Source of the DNA: Clavelina lepadiformis
Taxonomy: Eukaryota; Chordata; Ascidiacea; Aplousobranchia; Clavelinidae
NCBI RefSeq assembly: GCF_947623445.1
Contig: NC_135247.1
Location: 17,610,501-17,674,500 of the forward strand
Reading direction: 5' to 3'
DNA: 64,000 nucleotides
The position numbers were made by a program, and so were the translations under genes. Shown here in pieces: positions 10,331-22,314 of this stretch (position 1 is its first letter; each line of letters opens with the position of its first letter). The notes below the pieces were generated by a model. The model did no database searches. It saw only the letters and a program-made list of their open reading frames with translations, and had not been told where the DNA came from.

Positions 10331-12526
10331 GGTTGAAGTCAGTTTTGCTATGTATTGTATTTTTATGTCATAAATCTTCCTATGCTGGCGTTGTTACACG
10401 TTAGGTAGCTTGCAGCATGTTGGTCAAAAAGAAACTAATTCTTTGGATCTTCTTGACGCTTGTAATGTACAGCTTATTTGCGACCTCCTACGACAAATAT
10501 ATATTCGACAACCTGCAAGTTTTAAATACCAAATGGAAAACCCACAAAAACTACAATTCAAACTATAAAAACATGTTTTATTTTGATAATGACGATTTCA
10601 ACAGGTAAGCAAATATATTTTAAAAACTTTTGAAAAAAACTAGACTATGATAATTTACACCTTTACGAATTGTTATCATGTCATTTCATTATAAAAATAA
10701 TTTCAAAGTCTAAAGGAGTAACAACTTTCCGTAAAGTTTCAGCCAAAGCACAGATAAGGATGTTTTCTGGCAGCCAGCGCTTGTTACCCAAGTGTTGGTT
10801 TGATTTTGAATTTCATTGTATCGTTCCAGGAACTCGAGGAAGCTAATTTTAACGTGGGAGCCCCCTTTCGGTGCCATGGCTCAAAATCCCCGGCACTGTG
10901 ATGGTTGTTACCTGACGTACGACAAAGGAACAGCTTCTAAAGCGGATGCGATTGTATTTCATTTCGCTGAAACCTGGGATTCTCCGCACATTTTACCTTG
11001 GAAAGATAGAAATCCGAAGCAAAGGTGACCAAAAGTAGATAAAGTTTTTAGACGGAAAAGTAAATGGTTCGACGTCTAGTACTGGGAATTGTAACTTAAT
11101 TTAAGCGGGTTGTATTTGTATCAAGCACAAATAAAAAGTAGGTTTTGGTTTTATAATGTCTACGCTTGTTTTTATATTTGTTTTGACGCGTTTTTATTGT
11201 TTTCAGATGGGTTTGGTACTGCCAGGAACCTCCATGGAATGTTCGTTACGTCATGCAAAAAACTCTCACGCCTTTAAATGGGGTTTTTAATTGGACGATG
11301 ACGTATAGGACAGATTCGGATATTCTTGCATCTTATTCACTCTCACACAAACCAATAAAGAAGTAAATCATCTAATTCAACGTTTCATAACATTGTTGAA
11401 TATTGTCACATATAAATTTATGAATAGCACAGTTTTGCGAAACCGCACTGTTTCTATAGAACAATAGCAGAGATGATTGAAGGCAAAACAGCACCAGCGC
11501 TGGCTGCCTGGGTGGTGTCAAACTGCGCTGCTTCTGTTCGAAAAGATTTCGTTGATAAACTCACTCGATATATCTCCACTGACATTTATGGAAAATGCTC
11601 GGGGAATTACCTATGTAGAGATTCAGCTTGCAGAAACCAAGTTTTATCCAAGTATGTTGATGATAGCATAAACAACTAGCAATTTCAATAAGGAAATCTT
11701 TACCGCTTGGCACTAATTGATAAACATTTTTGAACATTGTTTCCAAACCTAATTATCACAGATATAAGTTTTATTTTGCCTTGGAAAACTCACAATGCAA
11801 GGATTACATCACGGAAAAGTTTTGGAATATGGCTCTTGAAAGTAAAAGCGTGCCCGTTGTTATGGGACCGAGTCGCGAGGATTACGAGCTCGTAGCGCCG
11901 CCGAATTCCTTTATTCATGTCGATGATTTTGATTCCGTGGAATCTTTAGCGGAATATCTTAAGTTACTGGACGAAAATGACTTGTTGTACGGAGAATACC
12001 TGCGATGGGCTTCGACTACTGAGAGCAAAACTGACTGGACGACCGACACAAGGAAGGTGGAGGAACTGATCAAAAGAGGTGCCAAAGGGCTGGCATTCAG
12101 TAAATTAATAAACCATAGTCAGCACGTGTGTTCTTTGTGCGAAAAATTAAACCGAGAACCACCAGATAAAATTGAAGTTGTGGAAAACCTCGACACTTGG
12201 TGGTACGGTGATGATTATGACGTAAACAAGGATTCGTTTTCAGTTTGTCGGCCACAGTCAGGTCCCAGTGGCTTCCCACTGAGAAAATTTGTAACCTTAG
12301 CATATAGTGCGATTTTTTGGTTTCTTGCCATTCTACTGACGTGGTATTTGTTCAAGCGAAAAATTTTAATTTTCAAATAACAATCAAGAAAAAAATTGGC
12401 AAAAAAACCTTTGAGTTTTCCGGATGCAAGAGTTTTTGACTTTTGGAAAAACGATCTTTACAGTTCTTCGTTAAGAGTTTTATTTTCTTAAAAATCGAAA
12501 TGCGTGTATAATGTAGGCTACACTGC
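10331..12526 (+). repeat. Left arm of large inverted duplication
   Basis: This arm contains a complete fucosyltransferase gene with all introns, upstream sequence from about GAAGTCAGTTTTGCTATGT, and about 145 bases of 3' flank ending at GTAGGCTACACTGCA. The reverse complement of 14720-16905 matches it throughout with scattered substitutions, including inside introns. The boundary positions are estimates by eye. Confidence 0.9.
10417..12380 (+). CDS. GT10 alpha-1,3-fucosyltransferase, copy 1
   Basis: Five exons (10417-10604, 10830-11024, 11207-11362, 11460-11651, 11762-12380), all joined in phase 2, give 449 residues. GT10 enzymes transfer fucose from GDP-fucose to N-acetylglucosamine or glucose of glycans in the Golgi. 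Seen in the product: an N-terminal signal anchor at about residues 7-23 after basic KKK; the family's RWVWYCQEPPW and FNWTMTYRTDSD motifs encoded by exon 3; the hallmark ENSQCKDYITEKFW and VPVVMGPSREDYE blocks in exon 5; and FIHVDDF. Unusually, a second hydrophobic segment lies at about 422-441, followed by KRKILIFK. The ATG is the first in frame and lies just after a TTGCAG that could be a splice or trans-splice acceptor. An AATAAA lies at 12613. Acceptor glycan specificity cannot be read from the sequence. Confidence 0.9.
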
Positions 12527-14719
12527 AAATGTAAACCCCCCTAAATACGCAAGTACACTCGCAACGTTAATTGCCTGGAAAACGTGTAATGGATTTACTT
12601 TTAATGCAAGTGAATAAAAGTGTTATTGTATTTTTAAAAAGTTTTAAAACGGTTTCAGTATTAAATGAGTATTGCCAAAAAGGAGGACACTATGGTATTG
12701 CGTCCTTGGAGGACAATTGAGTTATGGCGATTGTAATAATTTATATAATTTACGTTTTTATAAGCGATTGTTTCTTCTCCAGTTAGATGAAATGTAATAT
12801 TAAGAAAGCTGTACTATCTTCTATCTATCATTCAAACGCTTAATTCCTAAACCGACATATTTGACACAGTATACGAGTGTTTTTAAGTGGCGTCATATAT
12901 TTAGAGTGTATGAATTTAGATGATACTTGTGGTAAAGAATCTCGGTGACGTAGAATATGTTAGATTTTTAGTTATTACTATAAAATACTATGTACACGTA
13001 GCATGACGTGAATAACGATGTGTCTTTCCCTGATTGGCTGAGCATAGCGATATAAAAACTAAGGCTTTGTTGAAAGCGAATTCTCTTTTCCCTTCTCGCT
13101 TATTCATCATTCAATACAAGACAATAACTCTACTCTGATTTTGATATGGATATGAAATTGCTTCTGATGTAATTACGACTATATTTTGAAACATAAGAAT
13201 TTGGACTTTATGAAGGTTGTGCTAACTTAAAGAAACAACCAGAGATAGCATAAACAACGGTGTCAAAAATGAATTGGTCAAGGATTTCTAAAGGAAAGAC
13301 TAAAGCGTTTGGCTTTAGTTCAACTAAAACAATCAACTTTGCCATCCCCATAGAGTCTTGATGGAAAAGGAAGACGTTTGGAAAATGTACCACAGGCCTA
13401 CTAAGTTTTCAGTAGTATGAAGGCTATAGTGATTTGGCTAGTACGATGTTGATACGCGTATAACTGCACTTTTTGCCTTGAGGTGCAAATTCTACTGAAC
13501 AACAATACACAGCTCATTTGTATATTTACTAGGCTACCTCACAGTCTAATACCTAATTCTAAACCTAATACCTAAACTAATCTAATACTACAAAAATTCA
13601 AAGTCCAACTTATTGACTAACCTATTCGGAAACTTGGATGAGTTTTCATGTAAGCGGTTACATCAACAAAGATTTCTTTCGATTGCTTCGGCTAACCTTG
13701 TATAGCCTATACTGCATGTGCTTTTGGCCTAGTACTTTCCTTTTGTACCATATCATTTCCCAAAAAAGCGACAGCCATGACCGGTGTGTAGCATAGTTGT
13801 GAAACCACAAACCACAGCAAACGGTTTCAAGGCAGAGCATTTATGTTGGTTAACAATTCGCATTTTACTACAACTGTACCGTACCGTACCGATATAGGTT
13901 GTCCATACCGTACACAAACTGTACCGTCATCGACATAGCCAACTTCATCCTGCATCAGAAAGTTTGCAGTGACCGCCTGGCAAAATGCTTTTTTGCCAGA
14001 ATTCAACTTTCATTTGCGTAATAATCACTATTGTTATTAGAGTGCAATGATGGAATGTTATCACCACACTGTAAGTACACCAGTCAACTCCTGGGCTCTG
14101 GCTGAATACTGAAGTTGCCACTGCATAGGCAATTCCATTTTGGTGCACTATAAGCTATAACTATACTTAAAGCCATTGTTTTTATACCAGTAAATTTACC
14201 TATGTTTCTTCAGGATAGCATGCGCTCAAAGTCCAACACATTGCTGCTTTATTTATCAATTGCGTAGGACTCATAAGCACAGATAACAAAATATTCTAAA
14301 TAAGAAGAATCTACTTAAACTTCCCTTGAAGTGTTTGTGTGTTGTTACTGTTGTATCCGGGGTAGTGCCAACTGCCAACTAGTAACTTCCCGCCAAATAT
14401 TCCCACCCCTCTTTGTGACGTAATAGATTCATTGTCTCATAAAGGATTAGACCAGTCATTAGACTAAGCAGAAGACGTGCGCCTGCGCAGTGGGAACTTC
14501 GGTAGATCCTGCTCTCGGTTATTTTAGCCAATTATTTATTGTAGAAGACAAAAGGAATGAAATTGCATAGGTGCTGTCAATTGTATTCAGTGGCTGAATA
14601 CCTTTAGGCTACATAACATAAATATTGTTTATTTCATGGTTCAACTTACTCTCTGGAACAGCAGCTAATGTACCAAAGAAACTATGATGTAGCCTATATA
14701 TATACTGTATAACATATAA
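12527..14719. other. Spacer between inverted fucosyltransferase copies
   Basis: No gene was recognised. It holds AT-rich sequence, a short run of CCTAATAC-like repeats near 13540-13590 and a GTACC microsatellite at 13875-13895. It is not itself palindromic as far as I can see. Confidence 0.6.
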
Positions 14720-16905
14720 TGCAGTGTAGCCTACATTATACACGCATTTCGATTTTTAAGAAAATAAAACTCTTAACGAAGAACTGTAAAGATCGTTTTT
14801 CCAAAAGTCAAAAACTCTTGCATCCGGAAAACTCAAAGGTTTTTTTGCCAATTTTTTTCTTGATTGTTATTTGAAAATTAAAATTTTTCGCTTGAACAAA
14901 TACCACGTCAGTAGACTGGCAAGAAACCAAAAAATCGCACTATATGCTAAGGTTACAAATTTTCTCAGTGGGAAGCCACTGGGACCTGACTGTGGCCGAC
15001 AAACTGAAAACGAATCCTTGTTTACGTCATAATCATCACCGTACCACCAAGTGTCGAGGTTTTCCACAACTTCAATTTTATCTGGTGGTTCTCGGTTTAA
15101 TTTTTCGCACAAGGAACACACGTGCTGACTATGGTTTGTTAATTTACTGAATGCCAACCCTTTGGCACCTCTTTTGATCAGTTCCTCCACCTTCCTTGTG
15201 TCGGTCGTCCAGTCAGTTTTGCTCTCAGTAGCCGAAGCCCATCGCAGGTATTCTCCGTACAACGTGTCATTTTTGTCCAGTAACTTAAGATATTCCGCTA
15301 AAGATTCCACGGAATCAAAATCATCGACGTGAATAAAGGAATTCGGCGGCGCTACGAGCTCGTAATCCTCGCGACTCGGTCCCATAACAACGGGCACGCT
15401 TTTACTTTCAAGAGCCATATTCCAAAACTTTTCCGTGATGTAATCCTTGCATTGTGAGTTTTCCAAGGCAAAATAAAACTTATATCTGTGATAAATAGGT
15501 TTGAAAACAATGTTCAAAAATGTTTATCAATTAGTGCCAAGCGGTAAAGATTTCCTTATTGAAATTGCTAGTTGTTTATGCTATCATCAACATACTTGGA
15601 TAAAACTTGGTTTCTGCAAACCGAATCTCTACATAGGTAATTCCCCGAGCATTTTCCATAAATGTCAATGGAGATATATCGAGTGAGTTTATCTACGAAA
15701 TCTTTTCGAACAGAAGCAGCGCAGTTTGACACCACCCAGGCAGCCAGCGCTGGTGCTGTTTTGCCTTCAATCATCTCTGCTATTGTTCTATAGAAACAGT
15801 GCGGTTTCGCAAAACTGTGCTATTCATAAATTTATATGTGACAATATTCAACAATGTTATGAAACGGTGAGTTAGATGATTTACTTGTTTATTGGTTTGT
15901 GTGAGATTGAATAAGATGCAAGAATATCCGAATCTGTCCTATACGTCATCGTCCAATTAAAAACCCCATTTAAAGGCGTGAGAGTTTTTTGCATGACGTA
16001 ACGAACATTCCATGGAGGTTCCTGGCAGTACCAAACCCATCTGAAAACAATAAAAACGCGTCAGAACAAATATAAAAACAAGCGTAGACATTATAAAACC
16101 AAAACCTACTTTTTATTTGTGCTTGATACAGATACAACCCGCTTAACTTAAGTTACAATGCCCAGTACCAGACCTCGAACCATTTACTTTTCCGTTTAAA
16201 AACTTTATCTACTTTTGGTCACCTTTGCTTCGGATTTCTATCTTTCCAAGGTAAAATGTGCGGAGAATCCCAGGTTTCAGCGAAATGAAATACAATCGCA
16301 TCCGCTTTAGACGCTGTTCCTTTGTCGTACGTCAGGTAACAACCATCGCAGTGCCGGGGATTTTGAGCCATGGCACCAAAAGGAGGCTCCCATATTAAAA
16401 TTAGCTTCCTCGAGTCCCTGGAACGATACAATGAAATTCAAAATCAAACCAACACTTGGGTAACAAGCACTGGCTGCCAGAAAACATCCTTATCTGTGCT
16501 TTGCCCGAAACTTTACGGAAAGTTGTTACTCCTTTAGACTTTGAAGTTATTTTTATAATCAAATGACATGAAAACAATTCATAAAGGTGTAAATTATCAA
16601 AGTCTAGTTTTTTTTCAAAAGCTTTTAGAATATGTTCGCTTACCTGTTGAAATCGTCATTATCAAAATAAAACATATTTTTATAGTTCGAATTGTAGTTT
16701 TTGTGGGTTTTCCATTTGGTCTTTAAAACTTGCAGGTTGTCGAATATATATTTGTCGTAGGAGGCCGCAAACAAGCTGTACATTACAAGCGTCAAGAAGA
16801 TCCAAAGAAATAGTTTCTTTTTGACCAACATGCTGTAAACTACCTAACGTGTAACAACGCCAGCATAGGAAGATTTATGACATAAAAACCAAAACATAGT
16901 AAAAC
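14720..16905 (-). repeat. Right arm of large inverted duplication
   Basis: Reverse complement of 10331-12526, with the same exon lengths, introns and 3' flank. The match ends at TGCAGTG near 14720 and fades upstream of the gene near 16905. Confidence 0.9.
14867..16831 (-). CDS. GT10 alpha-1,3-fucosyltransferase, copy 2
   Basis: Five exons in transcription order (16831-16644, 16417-16223, 16040-15885, 15787-15596, 15485-14867) have exactly the lengths of copy 1 and also give 449 residues. By eye the proteins differ at only about a dozen positions, for example KKKLFLW for KKKLILW and KNDTLYG for ENDLLYG, none in the ENSQCKDYITEKFW or VPVVMGPS catalytic blocks. The N-terminal anchor and the C-terminal hydrophobic segment (here FLASLLTWYLF) are both kept. 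All splice sites and the frame are intact, so this looks like a working gene. It converges on copy 1, tail to tail. An upstream basal-promoter motif was not recognised. Confidence 0.9.
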
Positions 16906-18523
16906 CGACTTCGATGCTGCTATAAAACAAAACCTTAAACTTTTACTTTGAATGTCCATTAACATCGCGCTACATGTCTGACTTGCGTTACTCCGCTGTG
17001 TTGTGCCAGTGTTGGGTTTGTATTCGCCTGACTGCAACCTGTATTTTAAAAGTTACACTAATTCGTTCAAAATAAACTTGATCGGACAAAGCAGAGGTAA
17101 ATGCAAAAACACGTGGAACTTAAACCTTAAAATTATTTCGTGGTCAAGCAAAGTTGTACTTCTCGCAAGAACACGAGTGCTTTACTAACACAGGTTTGTT
17201 GTCTTTACTAACCAAAAATCCGAGACGCCTTGCGATTTTCTTTTGCCGATAACTACTTAACGACCAATTATTTTTCAAAAAATATTTTACCAAATGTTCA
17301 GTTAATAGTGTTCTTTCGTATAAGACCAACTTGTTTTTGGACTTGCTCCTCACTGTGATTTAAACGCCAGACATCTAGCTTGTTGTTTGCATACAGCGAC
17401 GTCATTATGGCCTCTGTCATAAAAAGCTGCGATACATTCTCGGCGATAGCTGATTAACAAATTAACAATTCAATATTTAAAAAAAAAATCTTTCTTCAGC
17501 TGTGTCCTTACCGACAATTCTTCTTTGATGACTAATTTGTCTTAGCACCTACCTCTCCCTTAGAGCATGAAATTCGTTTAAACTGAACAAGTCTGTTAAC
17601 GATGTTTGACATCATCGTGACATTGTTTTGATACGCTCCATCCATTGCTGTACACCTGTACTGTAACAGCAAGATATTTATCTGAATCCTGGAATACGAA
17701 TGTTGGCGCACACGGTGGAACCAAGCACGTGATTATTTCCGTGTTGATCTGAAGATCAGTCATAGTTGGAGCAAAAGCTCCCAAGTTTACTTTAACGATG
17801 GTGTTAGTCGCGAACCAGATGTGTGCCGAATCGTGTTTTTGGATTCGGGAGAAATCGAATTATTTCGGCTGTATCATGCAATCTAGTATTGCAAGTATAT
17901 TTAGGTGCTTTAACCCGATTCGGCGGAATTATACAGGCTTACTGAAAATTCGTTGTTCCTCAAGTGTTAACCCGCCGACCAAAACCTGGACTTAAACGTA
18001 TGAGTCGCTCGCTCTGGTTCAGCCTACTTGAAAATATAGGCGCATCTGACACTAGTATACGATGCGCAGGTAAAACTGCAACCATCCAGTTCGGTGCATG
18101 TTTGCTACCTTACACTCAGCGTAAAAATATAAAGACTATGTCAGAATGTTCGGCTCAACGCTGGGCTAAACCAGAAAAGGCTAATTAAAAAGCAACTAAT
18201 TCTGCATCCACTCCGCGTCAGTTGTCACTAGATTCGTTGAAAGTTTAGCCGTTTTTTTCTTCCCTATGCACATGTTGAAAACTTATCTGTGCACACTGTG
18301 AACGCTGAATAACGGTAAATGAATTTGTTAAGCAAACAATCGTGAAATTTCACTATGAGTAGCTTAACAAAAGGGGTCTGTGCTTGAGTAAATAGAAAAC
18401 TCAAACAAACTATCCCACATTTTAAGCAGTGATGAATGGGTAAGACGAGTGGCTATTGACTATAAGTATATCAAAAGACTTTATTAAGAGAAATTAATTT
18501 ATATAGCTATTTGGTTTACAATA
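16906..18523. other. Gene-free stretch
   Basis: Short open frames on both strands (for example minus strand 17596-17784) show no recognised domain and no paired splice sites. Nothing can be assigned. Confidence 0.45.
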
Positions 18524-18680
18524 GAATACTCTAACTTTTTGCCGGCCGAAATATTTTGATATTACATCAGAAATAGCTTACAAGAAAAGGTTTTATTATA
18601 GGTGCTGTACACTTTCTCTATATTACGAATAACCAAGAACATAAGTAATGCTACTGCTTATAAGATAGCTATTGTCTATT
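18524..18680 (-). repeat. Dispersed repeat, copy 2
   Basis: Inverted match to 4767-4920; see that copy. Shared blocks read on the minus strand include CTTATAAGCAGTA, TTATGTTCTTGGTTATT and AAGTGTACAGC. Confidence 0.6.
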
Positions 18681-18756
18681 AAACAGAAAGTTGTTGCACT
18701 AAGCAAATGTGGCAATTCTGTGCTTTTTCCCCTCTGTGACAGCGATGCTGTCTTGC

Positions 18757-18803
18757 CCTATCCCTATCCCTATCATATCATAAGCCCTATCATAAGCAAG
18801 CTA
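18757..18803. repeat. Short CCCTAT tandem repeat
   Basis: Irregular tandem copies of CCCTAT and CCCTATCATA. Too short and interrupted to be telomeric. Confidence 0.5.
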
Positions 18804-18947
18804 ATTCCTATCTAACGTAGAAGCTACAGCCGCCATAAACGGACAACAGTTAGGCTGTCATAAATCAAGCAATGACTCGTGACTTAAAAATTGATTGAAA
18901 AATTTGATTAATGGAAAAAATTGATTGATTTAACGTGACTCGAGTCA

Positions 18948-19190
18948 TCACAACACTGGTCTATATATACCAGCAACTATTTCTTCAAAACGGAATTCGA
19001 GGCTGTGCATGAACGCATTAGCAACTTCATATTCAGCAGCAAAGCCTAGTACTGTATATGCACCGTTTTCCATTAAGACAAAGCTGGTCTTACCATACGT
19101 CCAGCGAAACCAAGGTGCAGTGACTGCGATGTGCAAAGGACAACGTAATTTCACCATTATCTGATAGACTTTAAAGTCGAGACCCATCAC
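18948..19190 (-). CDS. Unassigned open frame
   Basis: An 80-codon frame ending at 18948 that stays open upstream to about 19300 (CKSCLQYGGSDVIRIFRPTD on the minus strand). It includes TAPWFRWTYGKTSF and NGAYTVLGFAAEYEVANAF, which look more protein-like than random translation. I do not recognise a family. It could be an exon or relic of a minus-strand gene; no clear acceptor was found. Confidence 0.25.
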   Translation of the reverse strand: MMGLDFKVYQIMVKLRCPLHIAVTAPWFRWTYGKTSFVLMENGAYTVLGFAAEYEVANAFMHSLEFRFEEIVAGIYRPVL

Positions 19191-19891
19191 TCGAGCAATG
19201 ATGGTATCAGTAGGTCTAAATATTCTGATAACATCACTGCCGCCGTACTGAAGGCAGCTCTTGCAACGGCCAGAATTGACAAACCGGGTAAAGTGGACAT
19301 GCTATCAGCGAATACTCCGCAACTAGGAGAAAAGCGACAGCTAATAGAAAGAGGCGCAAAACATTAAATACTGTGAAACCATTAGACAACGCATGACAAA
19401 TCGCATCAGGAACTTCGATGAAGAACAACCGTTAAAGGCTTTTGAGGAAAACAAAAATCTGAAAAGTGAAGACCAAAAAAATCGAGTTCTGGCAGACATA
19501 ATATCATTGCCCTGTCGGACGAAATGGTGAATTTACCTATAACCTTAACACACTCACCACGTTGTACCGCTCCAGACAGCCCCAAGAAGCATCAGCAGTT
19601 CAACCCCGCTTCCTGTGCGTAATTATCAAGAGACTTAATAGCAATACAGCTTCAGATGAAAACAACATCTTCCCTAACATTTTCCGGAATGGAGGTTTCA
19701 TTGTGAAGATCTCCACTAAACCGTTCTGCACATATTTATTAAACACGAGCTTCCCATGAACAGCTGGAAGAAGGCGGTAGTTAGCCCGAACCACAGCAAC
19801 ACATTAACATTATCTTTCAAGTCAAGTATTAAACAATTAGAGAGTTGTTAAGTGATACAGACCCGCTACATCACTTCAATTCAGTTCACGT

Positions 19892-20215
19892 TCATGATAA
19901 GTCGCCCGGCTGAAATGTTCTGAATGCAGCAAAAATGCGTCCAGTATGGCCGAGGCCGGCTATATTTAGTAATTGGTCACAAAAGTAAACAACGTACGTA
20001 AATACGAAGATACACAACAGCGTAAAGACGGTGAACACGTAGATTGCAACGATCAACCAGTGCATGATGCGAAATAAACGCGCTGGCAGATCTGCCGAGA
20101 AATTTTTGCATTCATCAAGTGTAACCCCATGCCCGTAAAGGGTAAAATTAGTCAGCTTTAAAATCCATTTTACGTCACCTAAAGAAGGATTATAATAATG
20201 GGAGTTAATATCCAT
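19892..20215 (-). CDS. Hypothetical single-pass membrane protein
   Basis: From ATG at 20215 there are 107 residues. The first part carries possible N-glycosylation sites (NFT, NFS). One strong hydrophobic segment follows (HWLIVAIYVFTVFTLLCIF and on to VYFC), then a short tail. The frame remains open upstream of the ATG to about 20266. No homologue is recognised. Its start faces that of the SLC49-like gene about 210 bases away, so the two could share a divergent promoter. It might be a chance frame or a single exon of a larger gene. Confidence 0.35.
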   Translation of the reverse strand: MDINSHYYNPSLGDVKWILKLTNFTLYGHGVTLDECKNFSADLPARLFRIMHWLIVAIYVFTVFTLLCIFVFTYVVYFCDQLLNIAGLGHTGRIFAAFRTFQPGDLS

Positions 20216-20423
20216 TGCTCTTATTTCACCAATATCTGCGTTACAACTTGCGTAATTGCTTTTCAATAAAAAGTAATAGGATTATTAAGTAGACTCTGCT
20301 GTATTAGGATTGTCGCGGCTATAATAACATCATATGACTACACAAAGTGCTTTATGCCGGCATAAAGCCTTCACGCCACAGGGGAAATAATCAGTTTACA
20401 ACAGGCGATTTTGCAGGCAGAGG

Positions 20424-22274
20424 ATGGTGGAAATAGCCGAAAGCACACTTTGCTTGATTCCACAAGCAAGTGCAAAATGGTACGACCATGACACCTCCTG
20501 TTACGTCGATGATGTATCCGATTCATCATGGACCGATACCGACGACGAAAGCAATGAACTTGACTTGAGTTTGGGATCCTATCTACCGTTTGCAAAGCGA
20601 AACAAACCAGGGAACGCACACTTGCAATTGCTTCGGTGTGACCTGACGTCGATAAGTGCGAGCCAGATGTTCAAAGATAGAAATGGATCTCTTGACAAGA
20701 AAGAAAAAATGACCAAGTTGTGGCTGGATAACATGCCCGTGGAAAAACACACTAACCGGCCAGGTTTAACCGAATCTGAAATTTATGACGCAAACGATTG
20801 TAATAAAAGTCTTTATGACGACACAAGAAGCATAAAAGAAGAAGATGTCGGAAAAGGAAATAAATCTGACGAGGAAATGGATAATTGGTGCGTCATCAAT
20901 TCTACTGGCACCCGCGCCACGCCACAGCGCTGGTTCGTGATTACCATAGTGTTTGCATCTATTCTAGTTAGATCTTTCGTTTCAGTCGTATTCGGCCAAG
21001 TCAATGACATTTTTTCTACGTTCTATGACGTACCGCCCGATGCAGCCGACTGGCTTACTAACTCTGGACCTGTTGGCACTCTGCTAGTTATTCCGGCCGT
21101 TGCTTACATGGGGAAAAAGAAGACCGATCTGCGGAAACTTTGCCTTTTGATGACCGGCAGCGCGTCGGTTGGTACCTGCCTTCTCACGGCCGCTATGATG
21201 AACAGAGAAACGGGTTTTGTTATAGCGATAATTGGACAAACGACAATGGGGGCTAACAATGCAATCGCCATGTCGATAGCTCCCTTAGTAGCTGGCACTT
21301 GGTTTCCAGAAAGTGAAGTAGCGACCGCTTTGGGAATATCCTTTATAGCGGTCGGAGTAGGAGATTCTCTTGGCACCTATTTACCACCACTTGTCGTCAC
21401 ATCATCAGGAACCTTCTCGGGCTTCACACCCGAGGAAAGCGTACAGCTCAAGTTGGTGATCATATTTTTGAGCACCGCGCTGGTTTCCATAGCAACGTTC
21501 CTCATCGCGGTCGCCTGCTTGGAAGAGCGACCCAACTTCCCTCCTAGCAAGGCCGAGCAAAAACGGCGGAAAGACGAAACTTCAGCGGAGGAGCAAATAG
21601 TGTTTTCGCCGCTGATTAGCAAGACTTTCGTCCTAGTTGCCTTCCTCTACGGAATATCTTCCGCCTCCGCCGCCAACAGCGTCGCTTTGCTGTCGTCAAT
21701 GATGCGTGACACGTTTGGAGTAAGTGGATTCGTCCAAAATATTGACGTCATATCTGGTCAAGTGATGACAACGATGTTTGTTTGTTTCTCTGTGGGACCT
21801 CTAGCGGCGGGAAGAGTTCTTGACAAAACAAAACGCCACAGAACAACGGCGCTGGTGGGAATGTTTGGCCTGGCTCTGGGAACAACTGGCGTGACGCTGA
21901 GCTTCGCCACGCGCAGAGTTATTCTGGTTTATGTATCCCATGCTCTCCTGGGCTTCTTTATGGGTGTATCGGAGACCACACTGTTTGAAATAGCGTCCGA
22001 AGTCACCTATCCTCTCCCTCAGATCCAGTTCTCTAGTGTCCTTGTGGGATCCTGGATGACATTTTTCATCTTCTACCCGGTTGTCGGGAGAATCGCTCTG
22101 TCAGTTAAATTAAACATCCTGACGTCGTCTGCTGTGGCATCATTGCTTCCAACCGCATTTTCGATTACGTCATTCCTGATTGCTCTCCTGTTCCTTAAAC
22201 CTGAACTCAGAAGAAAGAACGCCACGAGTGATGACGTCACACCAAGCGAAAGAACTCCTTTGAATGTTGTTTAA
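20424..22274 (+). CDS. SLC49/FLVCR-like major facilitator transporter
   Basis: A single-exon gene of 616 residues. Residues 1 to about 165 form an acidic, polar cytoplasmic tail. The rest reads as 12 membrane segments in two halves, with a charged loop near residues 365-395 (EERPNFPPSKAEQKRRKDE). The best family fit is SLC49 (FLVCR1/2, MFSD7, DIRC2): the spacing of RWFVITIVFAS, the DWLTNSGPVG segment, IIGQTTMGANNAIAMSIAP and GTWFPESEVATALG corresponds to the same landmarks in those proteins (for example WFPEHQRATA in MFSD7). SLC49 members carry haem, choline or related small molecules; the substrate here cannot be inferred. GATTTTGCAG ends at 20416, eight bases before the ATG, and could be a spliced-leader or 5' intron acceptor. 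The N-terminal tail is longer than usual. Confidence 0.82.
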   Translation: MVEIAESTLCLIPQASAKWYDHDTSCYVDDVSDSSWTDTDDESNELDLSLGSYLPFAKRNKPGNAHLQLLRCDLTSISASQMFKDRNGSLDKKEKMTKLWLDNMPVEKHTNRPGLTESEIYDANDCNKSLYDDTRSIKEEDVGKGNKSDEEMDNWCVINSTGTRATPQRWFVITIVFASILVRSFVSVVFGQVNDIFSTFYDVPPDAADWLTNSGPVGTLLVIPAVAYMGKKKTDLRKLCLLMTGSASVGTCLLTAAMMNRETGFVIAIIGQTTMGANNAIAMSIAPLVAGTWFPESEVATALGISFIAVGVGDSLGTYLPPLVVTSSGTFSGFTPEESVQLKLVIIFLSTALVSIATFLIAVACLEERPNFPPSKAEQKRRKDETSAEEQIVFSPLISKTFVLVAFLYGISSASAANSVALLSSMMRDTFGVSGFVQNIDVISGQVMTTMFVCFSVGPLAAGRVLDKTKRHRTTALVGMFGLALGTTGVTLSFATRRVILVYVSHALLGFFMGVSETTLFEIASEVTYPLPQIQFSSVLVGSWMTFFIFYPVVGRIALSVKLNILTSSAVASLLPTAFSITSFLIALLFLKPELRRKNATSDDVTPSERTPLNVV

Positions 22275-22308
22275 TTTGTTAAAATTTTTGAATCTTACTA
22301 AAAGCGAA

Positions 22309-22314
22309 AATAAA
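22309..22314 (+). terminator. Polyadenylation signal of SLC49-like gene
   Basis: AATAAA 35 bases after the stop codon at 22274. Confidence 0.6.

Noticed and set aside
13208-14148. Short minus-strand frames in the inverted-repeat spacer
   Set aside because: None has a motif, a splice context or a partner elsewhere in the window.
17596-17784. 62-codon minus-strand frame, partly protein-like (FVFQDSDKYLAVTVQVYSNG)
   Set aside because: No acceptor or donor with consistent phase and no recognised family; too short to call.
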